64,000 bases of DNA from Petunia secreta (Eukaryota > Streptophyta > Magnoliopsida > Solanales > Solanaceae). How positions within the stretch are numbered: the stretch's first letter is position 1; each line of letters opens with the position of its first letter. The stretch spans positions 18,253,501-18,317,500 of the forward strand of contig JARKIP010000030.1 in NCBI GenBank assembly GCA_029990175.1. Direction: 5' to 3'. Positions 11,001 through 22,408 of the stretch are shown here, in pieces. Below the pieces are notes generated by a model, which saw nothing but the letters and a program-made list of their open reading frames with translations, was not told the origin of the DNA and did not search any database. Both the position numbers and the translations under genes were made by a program.

Positions 11001-12978
11001 GGCTATTTCTATCAAAAAGGTGCCTATTAAACTAGACAACTCAATTTTCATTTAAATTTATCATTTTTAGAAATCCAATCAAATTTGAGAGCGGTAAGAT
11101 CTTGACCACCATGAAGCTCTCTAACTGTCAAAGTTCAGAAACCAGTTGACTAACTATTTAACTCGTTCCTACGGGCTACGTCTTTACATGACAGTATTGT
11201 TGTAGCCACTACAACTCCACCCTCCAGATTTCCATAAGCAACATGACACTGCATAAAACTGCCACAGATGACATGAAGAAACCTAGAGATTTCCTGTTAT
11301 CTTACAATCCAGATTAGTTGTGATTGCCTCATGCTATAATTATATCATCTACCTTTGTGTTACTGTATTTAATATTTTTGCTAATATCATCAGAATAAGC
11401 CTCTCAAGAATTGAGGTTTCATCATCTAAAATATTGTTTTTATCTCCATTTTGCTCCTCCTCTTCCAGAGTCGAATCATGGTAATAGCATCAAAAATGAC
11501 ATAAACTGAAACAAACAATGCCAGAAAAAAAATGCATATAATATTCATGTTCACATTAACTTAACTACACTGATAATTAATGAAGACCTTTTGGGTAGTC
11601 GGTGAACACGCCAAAGGGATAAACAAATAGACAGCAGAGCATCACATAAGAAGCAAAAGCAGGCATCTAAACTACTATCACTAATCGTGAGAAAAATACT
11701 CAATCCTTCCACGGGAAAATCACTTGTTAACTTTTTCATCTTAAGGGCTAGAAGTTAGACAACACGGCTGTCTAAAGGAAAAAACCGACTAGAAACATGC
11801 ATAAACAACACTCAGCAGATCAAGTGAATATTTCTCACCATGCCATTAGCTATCAAAATCTCTAAGGTTCAACTTCTCCTGCTCAAAGTCAGTAGAAAGC
11901 ATCATAACCAAATCTGGATATAAAAATATCTCGATATTTTCGCACAGATAGATCGTTAAAACCCAAAGTCCAACATAATACACCACATTCACATAAGGGT
12001 TCAGATAAGCAGAATTATTATGCAGTACTAAAAATCAGACTTTTAACTTTTCATAATTAATTAAAGAACAAGTAACTAAACGCATACCTGGTACGACGGC
12101 CCAAAGGCAATACCGGTAAGCCTTGCCTGGTCTTCCCTTGGCCGATTCTTCATCAACTCATCCTGGCTCACCTCAATTATTTGAGGTGGAGTATCTTTCC
12201 TTGCTCTCTTTCCAGGCAATCTCAATGCAACTTCAGCCGTCTCGGTAATTTCTGATGCTGCTGTTGCACTAGAACCCCCATCTGTCCAATTATTATTACC
12301 ATACTGCTCATAACCAGTGTAAGTCCCATAATTTCCAGCATAATCAGTAGCCCCATCATTAGCATAGCCTTCATTGTTGACATAACCCTGTGCAGCCCAA
12401 TTGGCATAATCACCCGTATCCACACCTCCCATTGACCCTTGTAACGACCCATCGACCTGCTGGCTCTGATCACCATACCATGTATTGGAATGAACTACAA
12501 CATCATTCTGCGAAGTCGAGACATGGGAATCAGGAACAGGGACATGTGCATCAATGGTGGATGATCTTCTTCCAGCAGAAGCGGAACCTAAAACACCTAA
12601 ACTAGTCGAGTTCTTGGGGGCAGGAATGCTGGACAAAAAGGACTTAACAGAAGGGGCATGAGTAACAGATTCAGACTTTTTTCTTTTCTTTTCTTTTTCA
12701 TCATCCTCTTCATCATCGATACTATTAGACTTGGCAGAAAAAGGGTTGAGAGGAGGTCTAAATTGAACAACCCTTTTGGGTTTCGGACCCGATAGATCTG
12801 TTAAGGTGGTCTTGGGAGGAGGAAGGATAGAGAAAAGTGAAGAGGGTACATCTTTAGATTGGGATTTTGGTGGGGGAAGTGAAGACAACAATTGGCTAGG
12901 GTTTGAAAATTTCTCATTTTCTAATTGTTGTTCATCTTCTTCATCAGAAGAAGCATAACTTGCGACCAAAGATTCCAT
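8084..12978 (-). CDS. PRCC-domain protein (proline-rich PRCC homologue), two coding exons
   Basis: Exon 1 is 12978-12088 and exon 2 is 8242-8084, joined phase 0 (donor GTATGC at 12087, acceptor TTGTAG ending at 8243); the product is 349 residues. The start MESLVASYASSDEEDE is typical of this family. The middle is low-complexity: Pro/Ser motifs (SSLPPPK, SSIPAPK), a basic stretch KEKKRKK that may act as a nuclear signal, and a Gly/Tyr/Asn-rich segment. The conserved C-terminal PRCC domain spans the splice junction: ISQDELMKNRPREDQARLTG then IAFGPSYQ in exon 1, and KRKHQISTLYFDMKQKEMEL to KYGW-stop in exon 2. Animal PRCC is a nuclear protein linked to pre-mRNA splicing and mitotic-checkpoint factors; the plant role is inferred to be nuclear. 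The gene appears intact. Its 3.8-kb intron holds two long G runs and possible repeat debris. Confidence 0.9.
8711..8732 (+). repeat. Homopolymer run of 22 G
   Basis: Uninterrupted G run in the PRCC-like gene intron. Confidence 0.95.
8915..9040 (+). mobile_element. Possible LINE 3' (reverse-transcriptase tail) remnant
   Basis: A short stretch reads ETAKEDLYVWMLWKERNCRC, recalling the WKERN.RCF motif near the end of plant L1-type ORF2. No flanking duplication or poly-A tail was found. It lies in the PRCC-like gene intron; the call rests on this motif only. Confidence 0.35.
9668..9684 (+). repeat. Homopolymer run of 17 G
   Basis: Second long G run in the same intron. Confidence 0.95.
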
Positions 12979-15154
12979 TGTATGCTACGGGTTTCAGCTC
13001 ACACCTTATAATGAATGAATTTCCCACATTCTAATATTTTTTCCTTAAAGATTCACCACGGTAATAGGGGTTAAGCGTAGACCTTAATCTGTATATATTA
13101 ATAATAAAAGAGTTTAACTGGACTACTTTTTTTTACACCTTCCGCTAATACTAATTAAAGATTATTACGAGTAAATTTTTAAATATCCTTACTTGTTTTC
13201 ACATTTTCAAGCCTAATAATTTTTTTAAATAACTAATCCAACATAAAAAAAACTGACAAATAGTTTAGTCATGATTGAAGAATGGACCTTCAAGAATCGT
13301 AGTGGCAAAAACTAGCATATCATGTGTATCTTGGAAAATAAAGAAAGAACATCCGTTTGGTTAATTCATTGACATAATTAAAGTTAAAATATTCGTAATA
13401 TAAATAAGAATATGTTAAAATTTACTTGTAATAAGCTATAAATTAGGTGACGGTGCAAAAAAAGAAAAAAATTTTACACTATCGGACGTCAGTATATATT
13501 ATTTAAACTCTTATAAAAAAAAAAGAACTAATGATTTATATGCCACACAAATATAACTTTATATCCAAAACTCCATTCTTAACCCTACAATAACTTTAGA
13601 TACTCTAAATTGAAAACTTCCTTTAGTATATAACACTCATATTTTTCAATTTAATTCAAAACTGATAAATTACTAGGAATTAGGCTGATTTTAAAATTCT
13701 AAACTCATGAAAGGAAGTCGTAATCAATTCCAAATTTAAAACCTCAGCCTGTTAGGATGTTATTGGTAAAATTCAAATTTTAGGATAAATTGAAAAAGAG
13801 CCAGAAAGCTTATCTGGAAGTATGGCCAACAAAACACAACAATTTCCATTATATATTGGGAACTTTTCAAAAATAGCATCCTAAATAAAGAAAATTACAG
13901 ATGAGAGTCAATCTTTTTTTTCTTACATACATAACACAACTCCTATTTTTGAAATGTAGGCTTTCCCTGAACAAACTGCAGTTGCCTCTGCCTTCTCCCT
14001 AGACACAGAACGGAAAATGTAAAATCGTCGAATTTTATTTTTTACCTGGAGTTACTTTTTTTAATCTCAGCAGAGTAATTTTTTCAATTTTATCTATATC
14101 ATTGTTTTGGACAAGTTTATACAAATAAATCTACCAAAAAAAAGTATACATGAAAATACATAGATAAATGTATAGACAAGGAGAGAAATACAAATACATA
14201 CACAAAAAAATTGAAACTTTATACAAACATCCATAATAGTGCACAATCTGAAAATTTATACAACTTTAGGCATTGTACATACATACATACATACATATAC
14301 AGATTTATACAACTTTATACACGTTTATAGAAGTGTATAAACTTAATTGTATAAACTCGTAAAAAAATCCTCCAAAATATTTTAGGCAGCTTTTACGGAA
14401 AAGTCTAACAAAAATACCAGATTTATAACAATTTCTACAAGAAAAACACCAGATCTTAATATTAAAAAAAATTCAACAAAAAACTAGTAGTTCTCACCGG
14501 TTTTTTTTTTTAAAAAAAAAAAAGTGAAAAAAAGGAATATGAGAAACAAATCCTCACTGGAGCTTTGACCAGAATTTACCTCAGAAAATCGACATTATTC
14601 TTCGGAAAAAAAAGAAAAAAAGAAAAAATAGTGGCGGCAAGTAATAGCGACGACGATGGCGACAAATGGCTATGAAGGTGAATCGGGTGGAAGGGGTGGG
14701 GGAGGATGCAGTGATGGAAGGAGGGAAGGAAAAGGAGAAGAGAGGAAAGAGTTGAGGGGTAGGTTTTTTTTTTTTTTTTTTTTTTTTTGTGGAGAGTGTT
14801 CTAGGGTTTTTTGTGAAGGGAGTGTTACGAATATAATTTTTGTTTCAAAAAATAGCACATGAGAGCCAACTCAGGAAAAACTTGAAAGTAGCGGTCTATT
14901 TTGGTAATTTACATGGGTTGAGTATGTGTGAGCCCATATAAACATCCTTTCTATATATCTAATTAATCCATTGCTCTAACTTTAAATTGTAACAAAATTT
15001 GTATAGGTTGAGTGTGATCTCATGCAAACATCCATTTTATATTTCTAATTAAACCATTGCTCTAACTTCAAATTGTAACAAAATTTGTATCTCCCATGAA
15101 ATGGATTTATTTATATTTGGCCTCTAATCTGTACATTTACACCTTACCCTCTTA
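12979..15154. other. AT-rich intergenic region upstream of the PRCC-like gene
   Basis: No gene is supported. The first few hundred bases should hold the PRCC-like promoter. Elsewhere I see AT-rich DNA, many TATACAA-like words (14100-14350), an ACAT microsatellite (about 14275-14300), a T11A12 palindrome (14501-14523), a G-rich patch (14636-14760) followed by 25 T (14764-14788), and the 90-bp duplication listed separately. Confidence 0.5.
14916..15091. repeat. Two-copy tandem repeat, period about 90 bp
   Basis: Both copies start GGTTGAGT (14916 and 15006) and share CCATTGCTCTAACTT and AAATTGTAACAAAATTTGTA near their ends. Several substitutions separate them. Confidence 0.75.
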
Positions 15155-15682
15155 ATTTGGAAAAATGGGATGAAACACGGATATTTTAAATAGCTTGAGG
15201 CATGTCAAACACACCGTTCTTAAGGATATTTCACCAGTATTGATGTATCCTCCAGGATTCAACAAGCTTTTCTAGTTTAAAAATTAAGAGCAGGAACAAC
15301 AAAGAATCCCAAAAATAGTAGAAGAAACCCAATAAGAATGAATGAGTATTGTATAGAATAAAACTGGTCTATAAAGCTTATTCTTTTTTTTTCTGCTCAC
15401 TGGAATGGAAGACCAAACCATCAATTTATAAGTGATGGCTAACATTCAAGAATCTTGGCAACAACTATAACGTTAACAAATGTATTACTCGTAACCAACG
15501 GTAAAGAAGTAATGGCTGAGAATATTTGCCATTGAAGTATAGGAATTTGTAAAAATTTAATAAGGGATAATGACCAACGGGCAAGAGCTAGGCAACTGTA
15601 AGAATATTTGACCAGGTAACTCACTAACAGGATGGATTCAATATTTTAGTTTTCTTTTGAGATATTTTTTTATAATTTTACA
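15155..15682 (-). repeat. 3' LTR of the Copia element
   Basis: Aligns end to end with 42710-43237. Its outer terminal TG/CA dinucleotide is mutated. On the inner side the - strand reads ATGTGGAGGACTG, a likely polypurine tract. Confidence 0.85.
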
Positions 15683-16275
15683 ACAGTCCTCCACATATCT
15701 CAAAAGAAATTAAAACAAGTGAAGAACAAAAATATAGGTTTTTACTGAGTTTCCAGGAATGAGTATAACGCATCGTTTCTGGTGTCCGTAGACTATGAAC
15801 TAGAACTAGATTAAATAAGATTAACCTTGCAAAATAATTGGTGAAGTTGATAACTTCTATGAACCAAAAATTATTTCGTAAGGACAGGGTTTTATCTATC
15901 ACATTATGCTCTCATTTTGTTGTTCGTCGCAGTTTTGCGCTAATAGGCCATGCGCAGCGCCCGGTATTATGAGTGCTCTAGAAATTTTGTCATAATTTCA
16001 TAGGAGAGGCCCCACTCCGCACTCATGTAGGTCCAATCATCAAGTGTATTCTGCACATCAATACACCACCTATAAAGCATATGAACTGGATTAAGAGTTT
16101 AAACTCAGCCTCACTTTGCCTTGCAGAGTTGCACTATTTTTCACACACCATAGGAAGGGGCATAAATTTAATAGTGCATATTTGAGTCAACTAATGACTT
16201 GTTATTACCCATATGAACCTACTTCATGGGATCTCCAATCACATAGGTTGGGTTACCATCATTGTTGACATTTCT

Positions 16276-16800
16276 CTAGTTGACATTTGTAAGTCTCATT
16301 CCCCTCGATGTTTCCAAAATCACTTTCCTTTGCAAAGGTTTAGTCAGAGGATCGGCCAAATTCAACTCTGACTTCACATAATCTATGGAAATAACTCCAT
16401 CTCTTAGCATATGCTTTATCACTTTATGTCTTCTACGAATGTGTCTATTTTTGCCATTATAAGATTTATTCTTTGCTAAATCTATTTCTGATCGGCAATC
16501 ACAATGCATAGATACAGAAGGGGTTGGTTTTATTCCAAGTGGAATACTCGCTAAGAAGTTTCTCAACCACTCAACCTCATTAGCAGCCAACTCCAAAGCC
16601 ACAAACTCAGATTCTAGAGTTGATTTAGTAATCAATATTTGCTTGGCTGACTTTCAAGTTATTGCACCCCCACCAAGGGTGAACACACAGCCACTAGTGG
16701 ATTTTACTTCATCTGAATCAGAGATCCAGTTAGCCTCACAGTATCCCTCTAAAACAGAGGGAAATCCACTAAATTTAATACTATATTCTATGGTACCTCT
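16276..16800 (-). pseudogene. Copia RNase H segment
   Basis: On the - strand: a segment containing GYCEANWISDSDEVKSTSG then, after a stop, ITKSTLESEFVALELAANEV, HCDCRSEIDLAKN and a C terminus with LNLADPLTKPL. These are standard Copia RNase H landmarks; the enzyme removes the RNA strand during reverse transcription. A TGA near 16650 sits where a Trp is expected. Confidence 0.8.
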
Positions 16801-17138
16801 CAAATATTCATAAGTCTTGTCAATACATTCCAATGATCACTATTAGGATTATGAGTATATGTACTCAATCTACACACAGCATAAGCTATATCAAGTCTAG
16901 TAAAATTCATCAAATGCATTAAACTACCAATAATTTGAGCATACCTCTTTTGAGAAACAACTTCTCCACGATTCTTCTTTAATCGACAATTAGCATCAAA
17001 AGAAGTGCTCATAGGTACCATATCAAAATAGTCAAATTTCTTAAGAATTTTCTCTATGTAATGTCCTTGAGTTAAAATCAAACCATCATTATCTTTAATA
17101 ATTTTCATGCCTAAAATGACACTAGCTTCTCCCAAGTC
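16800..17138 (-). pseudogene. Copia reverse transcriptase, C-terminal fragment
   Basis: Reads DLGEASVILGMKIIKDNDGL then GHYIEKILKKF and RYAQIIGSLMHLMNFTRLDI, the thumb and connection part of Copia RT. It directly follows, in protein order, the YVDD-containing piece at 18629-19040; the LINE insertion at 17139-18628 separates them. The reading frame is lost near 16800. Confidence 0.85.
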
Positions 17139-18628
17139 TTTTTTTTTTTTTTTTTAAAGCGAATATCACTAGGCAGGGTGCCTAGTGACTAATTTTATAA
17201 ATAATAATAAATTCCTCAAAGAGGACAATACAAAGTAAGGAGGGCCAAACCATACCTTACATCATCCTATCGAGGTGAGACCTCGCTCCTAACAAGAGTG
17301 CAAAAAATAAGAACTAGCAAGCACCAAATAAAGTTTGATCATCATATTACATATGAGAATACTAAAATAATGAAATAATATAAAAGCTAGAAAAAAAGTG
17401 GAATAATGCAATCCGCACTTCCTTCTACACGTGATGAAGTGAAAAAAGTAGAAAGGCCCTACAATACTAACTTGAAAAAATGATATTTGTGGCTCTCTAT
17501 CACGATCATATATGCTATCCATCATTTCTTCGACTTCTTGGATTTCTTGGATTTTGATTTTGCACTCCTCGTAGGTTGCACCCTAGTTGGCTCTAATGGG
17601 CGCCTTACCCTCCTTACCCTATTTGGAGCATTAACATGAATTTCCCTAGGCGACAAATCTCCTTCTCTAGCCACCATGCTAAAATTATGTGCAGTGGATT
17701 CCTCCTCAAGTTCCTCTTCTTCAAACAAATCATCATCCTCCACTAAATAATGCCCTTGAGGAACCCTTTCTTGGAATGATGCCACTTGCCTTGCCAAAAT
17801 ACCCCTCGTATCATTCAAATCCATTCGCTTGACAAGTTCATCATCCGTGGGTAAATACTTTGAATGTGGGACAAGCTGCATCAAGGATTTAGGCACAAAG
17901 GAAGGAGATTTATGTTAAAAAAAGACTTACCAAAATTAGGAGAATCACTTCTACACAAACGTTCAAGTTGAGCCGTTGGAATTAGATCTTTTCCAAAAAA
18001 TTGTGGCTTGGTCACACTCACAGCCTCCAATGTTGTGCTAACCTCGAGAGAAGGAATAGTGAGAGCTTGCTTATTTTCCACACAGGTTCGTTGACTCAAA
18101 TTGACATCTTCATCCTCACTTAAATCCATAACAGAGTCAGAAGTAGCAGCTCCCAAATCCTCAAAAGTTTGCACATCATGCTGAACTCCCACATCGATCA
18201 AAGGAACGAGTGGGGTCTGGGAATAAATCACCCCAGCTGTAGTAGCTACATCCTTACTAGGATCAATAATTAAAGCTCTCCCAATGTCCTTAGGAGAAGC
18301 TGAGGTCTGCTGTACATCACCCAATAAAACCCCACGTGAATCCACAACATTTAATACTTCCAATCTCTTATTAATCCCACATGAACTTTGAGAAGGGAAA
18401 TTCCCATGCGCGTTAGGAGTTATAGCTGAAGGCTCCACAACGTCATTAATAGCAGCATTAAATTGTGTTGAAAAGTCCTCACGAGCTTGAGGATTAGGCT
18501 GCATTAAACCTTCAGTTTCAATAGCCTGCATATCCTTAATAACTCGTGACTCCTCAGCATTTAAAGCAAAGGTTTCATTAACCAATAAATCCCCAAGTGA
18601 GCCCATAGCATTAAAATCGTCCAACAAG
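17139..18628 (-). mobile_element. LINE insertion holding ORF1-like sequence and 3' UTR but no ORF2
   Basis: The insert splits Copia RT. On the - strand it ends with a 17-base A tail (T run at 17139-17155) preceded by GCCTAGTGATATTCGC, which resembles 3' ends of plant L1-type LINEs. Upstream come two open segments: about 245 residues (18628-17881, continuing in frame from Copia RT) and 124 residues (17896-17522) that ends in a Lys/Ser tail (SKSKKSKKSKK). This matches the linker and basic end of LINE ORF1. No endonuclease or reverse transcriptase sequence lies between that stop and the 3' UTR. No clear target duplication was found. It could be a half-LINE or an internally deleted copy. Confidence 0.65.
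17522..17896 (-). pseudogene. LINE ORF1 C-terminal segment
   Basis: 124 residues with an acidic block (DDDLFEEEELEEE) and an arginine- and lysine-rich end (RVRRVRRPLEP, then SKSKKSKKSKK). Such basic ends are usual in plant LINE ORF1 nucleic-acid-binding proteins. It overlaps the end of the upstream open segment by a few codons in another frame, so one frameshift separates them. Confidence 0.5.
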
Positions 18629-19040
18629 TTAGAAGACAATAAACTTTTGGTTTCAAGTACTACATCAAGTTTAGAACTAAATATAAGCATGTCATCCACA
18701 TAAAGGCATATAATCACACAAACACCATTAACAAGTTTTGTATAAACACATTTATCATCTTCAAGAGATGTAAAACTAGTATTTAACAAAACTTCATCAA
18801 ATTTCTCATGTCATTGTTTGAGAGCTTGTTTTAAACTATATGGTGACTTTATTAACTTGCAAACTTTATCTTCTTGCTCAATCACTACACAACTCTCATG
18901 TTGCTCCATATAAATTTTCTCCTCTAAATCACCATTTAAAAAAGTAATTTTAACATCCATTTGGTGAATAAATAATTTATGTCTGGATACTAAAGCAATT
19001 AAAATATGAATTGAGGAAATTCTAGCTACTGGAGCATAAG
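18629..19040 (-). pseudogene. Copia reverse transcriptase, central fragment with YVDD
   Basis: Contains YAPVARISSIHILIALVS, FIHQMDVKITFLNGDLEEKI and, past a TGA where Trp is expected (about 18808), CLYVDDMLIFSSKLD with the catalytic Asp pair. The left border is the LINE; the right border is the ATAAG target duplication of the next element (19036-19040). In frame the RT then runs straight into LINE ORF1 sequence, giving a chance fusion ORF. Confidence 0.85.
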
Positions 19041-20325
19041 TGTTGCTCCCAGCGCACACGCAAGTATACGTGGTCGACAAGTAATAAAGTGATAAGTAGA
19101 GTATCGTTCCCACAAGGACTATTCAGACTGAATCCTAGCAAACAAATTCTTAAAGACCATTCAGGGATCTTTTTCAATGATGGTTGTGAAAGTTACTAAC
19201 TAAAGGAAATAATTAAAAACAAGTAATTGAAGTCAATAATCATTATTAATAAAGGAGAAACGGTCCAAGGTCAGAGCTAGGAACAATCCAGTTGAGTTTT
19301 CCAGTTGATTCTACTTCTTGATTTCCTAGATTGCTAACTACAGGTTAAATGTACCAGTGAAAACCTTTTGATTCCTCACGGTCTATGCAGGCTACTCCAA
19401 TCCCTATATGTCTATAGGTTGAATCACGTGCACGCATTAACGAATTCTGTGATTAGTTAACCTAGGCGAGCAAGTATATGTCTATCCTACTCACAAATTG
19501 GTTCCCCGATGCCAAGGTTCACAATCAAGCCCTATTCTTTCTTATTTGCGTTTACAAGTTCCCTATGTCGAGTTCAACTTGTAAACCGTAGATAGTGTTC
19601 AATTATCAGGCCTCAATAACCAAACAATTAGGCTCAAGAAAGAATAAACAATCCGTAATGGTAAATCAATATATAGAAATCAACTTTCAAACATCAACCA
19701 TCATGTATTTACTCTAACCCTAGAACGAACAAACTATAGAATTAAAGAGAAGAAAGAACTTGTTTAGAAGACATCTAGGGCTCCTCCCCTCTCCTCCAAA
19801 ACTTGCTCCAAAGTCTGAACTCCCCATAAAAAACTAAGTAAAAGAGTATTTATAGGGTTTACAAAGGCCTAGTAATAAGTTACACCTAAGCCTAGACGAA
19901 ATAGGAAGTCCAAAAACGCTCCAGGGGCGCTGTAGCTGGCGCCCTGCGCCCCCGAACGCGCCTACACAAGCAGAACCCGTCGAAATTCGGGCGCCTTGGC
20001 CATGCCCTGCGCTGAGAAAAGCGCCAGATGCTGGGCGCCTTTGGGGGCGCGGTGCGCCTCTCAAAGCGCCAGGCTTATTTTGCCTGCCTTGCTTCGCAGC
20101 TCGCGTCGCGTCGTGCCTTCGTGTGCTCGATCCAATCCTCAATCAACTTCCAGCATTTTCTTGCTCGATCATGCTATTTAAAGCTCCAATTGCACTTCAT
20201 AACAACCTACAATCATACGACACAAAATCAATGCAAAATCACATCCATTAACTAGAAACGGGCCAATAAAATACTCAAATGTGAGGAAATATTAAGGAAA
20301 TATAGGCATAAAATGCCAAACATCA
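19041..20325 (-). repeat. 3' LTR of the 5.75-kb non-autonomous element
   Basis: Aligns throughout with 23516-24793. Includes a GC-rich block (about 19915-20110) full of GGCGCC/GGGCGC words in otherwise AT-rich DNA. Confidence 0.9.
19847..19854 (-). promoter_or_regulatory. TATA box in the LTR of the non-autonomous element
   Basis: The - strand reads CTATAAATACTC. The same box occurs in the other LTR near 24337-24344, where it would drive the element. The GC-rich block lies just upstream in transcription direction. Confidence 0.55.
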
Positions 20326-22408
20326 CCACCCCACACTTGAACCTTTGCTCGCCCTTGAGCAAGTCACAACTAACTTCCCAACCTAGGTAGAACAGGTCTG
20401 CCTATGACTATGATTGATACCGACCATTGAACAAATGCATACATGACTACTATGGGTCCATCAAACATGCCAATAATTTATCAACCATCAAAACATGAGA
20501 ACAACCACCCCAAGACAACTCAAATGCACAAACTCAACTCATTGCAACCATGCTCCCGCAAAGTCACACCTATCTACTCAACCAAGAAGCCACAACTTCA
20601 CCTACCTCATGCAAACCGTGTGCCCTCACCAAAATGAAGCAAGAGAGTGTCCCCTAAATATCACACACAACAATGAATATCAAGAATAGAACGGGGACAA
20701 TAGCATAGAAAAAATTCACTCACTCTCATGAAAAGCTCACATATCACACATGATGTACCATAGGCTTGCCCGTAGTGTTGGACTCCACTAATGTACGCTC
20801 ACTCCAATCGGGATTAACTAGGACTTTAAAGGGTTGTAATGTAGGCTAAGGGGCTGGTAGGATACATATGGGTAATAGTGACTACCTCCCTAAGCACTTT
20901 AATACATCACAATTAATTTAAGCACAAGTCTCATCAAAGCCACCCGATCAACACTTTCACACACACCTTCTCAACAAGTAGCATTTTTTCTTTTAAGCAC
21001 ACACTAGCAAGGATGGATATTCTTCTTTCTTTATTTCTTTTTCCAATTTTTTCAGCTTTTTTTCTCTTTTTTTTTTCTTTTTTCCTATTCACTTCTTTCC
21101 AAACCTTGCCAATGCTCATAATCAACTACTACACAATTCATTACATATTCCCCTCATTGGTTCCACTAAAAAATCTCCCAATATTTCAACCACAAACTCC
21201 ACAATAATATCACATTACCAATCAAAGTGCTTAAGGAGTAAAGGGCCAAAAGAAAGTAATTTAGAACAAGTGGGTAGGCTTGGGGTATGGGTGCCAACAA
21301 AAGGTCAAAGATATCACAACAATCAAGTCCAAGGTGTATATAGGGGTAGGCAAATCAAGGTAAAAGACTTATCCAAGAAGGCCTGTATCATCTCTCGACT
21401 AGAGCAAACCTAGGATTTCACTTTGCACACACACGGGGCAAGTTCTAGACACCAATATGCAAACATGGAGTAAAATAAGAATATGCCTCACAACACACAT
21501 TGCACACAATCCACACAAAACGGTTCCATCACAACTCTCAATCAAGCAAACAGGGTGCAACTTGTGGAAAATTAAGCACTAATGCACAAAGGTTCACAAT
21601 AAAGTCAAGCGAGTGGACTCAAGCATCTCAAGGGGGTCATTTTATTTTTTTCTAGGCATGCATCTCAATTTAAAACCAAAGGACACCACAAATAGCACAT
21701 GCAACAAGTTCAAGTCCACCGGTATCAAACAAATCAAAGGCACCTAGCATTTCACCTATTCCTTTTGTCTAGGGCCACCTATAACTAACTACTCTAGTCC
21801 TAAAAAAATAAAAATTACCCGATTTAAAGGCCTCCCCGTGGAAAAGAACCGAGGTCGTAAGAAAAACCACGGGGTGGATGACATGTACCACTAATAAAGA
21901 CTAAAAAGAAATCTTTTGGAACTGTTTCATTGGTTTTCTAATTTTTTTTCTATATATTAAAGCAAGAAACAAATAAAAATAAAGTCAAGTGACAAAGGAA
22001 AAATTCTAACGGTACATGCATCCCTAACCTCAAAAATAAAGGGGAGTTCCCCCACCCCACACTTAAATCAAGAAATGTCCTCAGTGCTAAAAATAAAAAT
22101 GCAAGGGTAAAGAAACTTCTCTGAGGGGTGCAATGGAGTGCGGTCCTAATCCTCCATTATGAACCCACCAAGCGTCCGTAGAGGAAGGGGTACTCAGACT
22201 TCCCCCAGCAGGTCATCAATATTAGTTAGGGGTCAGGACACCCCACACTTAAACTCGACATTACATGAACCTGCAATCCAAAGAATCACCCAAAGTAATA
22301 TACAACCATAAAAATAATAATAAAAATAAATAAAAGTAAAGCAAGCAAATTGGGCTGCCTCCTAAGAAGTGCCTTAGTTAACGTCGCGGCACGACGAAGA
22401 CAACTTCA
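20326..22408 (-). other. 3' non-coding module of the non-autonomous element
   Basis: About 2.1 kb without an ORF. It starts, on the - strand, with a conserved-looking block (22395-22352: GTCGTGCCGCGACGTTAACT then AGGAGGCAGCCC) right after the ORF stop, and ends with a polypurine tract (GTGTGGGGTGG) at the LTR. Several blocks match the equivalent region of the element at 48027-54734, such as 20835-20883 against 49799-49850 and 21422-21470 against 50366-50413. Confidence 0.7.

Noticed and set aside
12222..12958. ORFs of 60-84 codons overlapping PRCC exon 1
   Set aside because: They are other-frame readings of the PRCC-like coding exon.
14656..14862. 68-codon ORF with Gly-rich and poly-Phe stretches
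   Set aside because: The poly-Phe comes from a T homopolymer; no domain, splice or homologous pattern was seen.
17881..18789. 302-codon ORF as a single gene
   Set aside because: Its first part is Copia reverse transcriptase and the rest is LINE sequence; the fusion is an accident of insertion.
19834..20142. Arg/Gly-rich ORFs on both strands
   Set aside because: They are produced by the GC-rich LTR block and occur again, truncated, in the other LTR.
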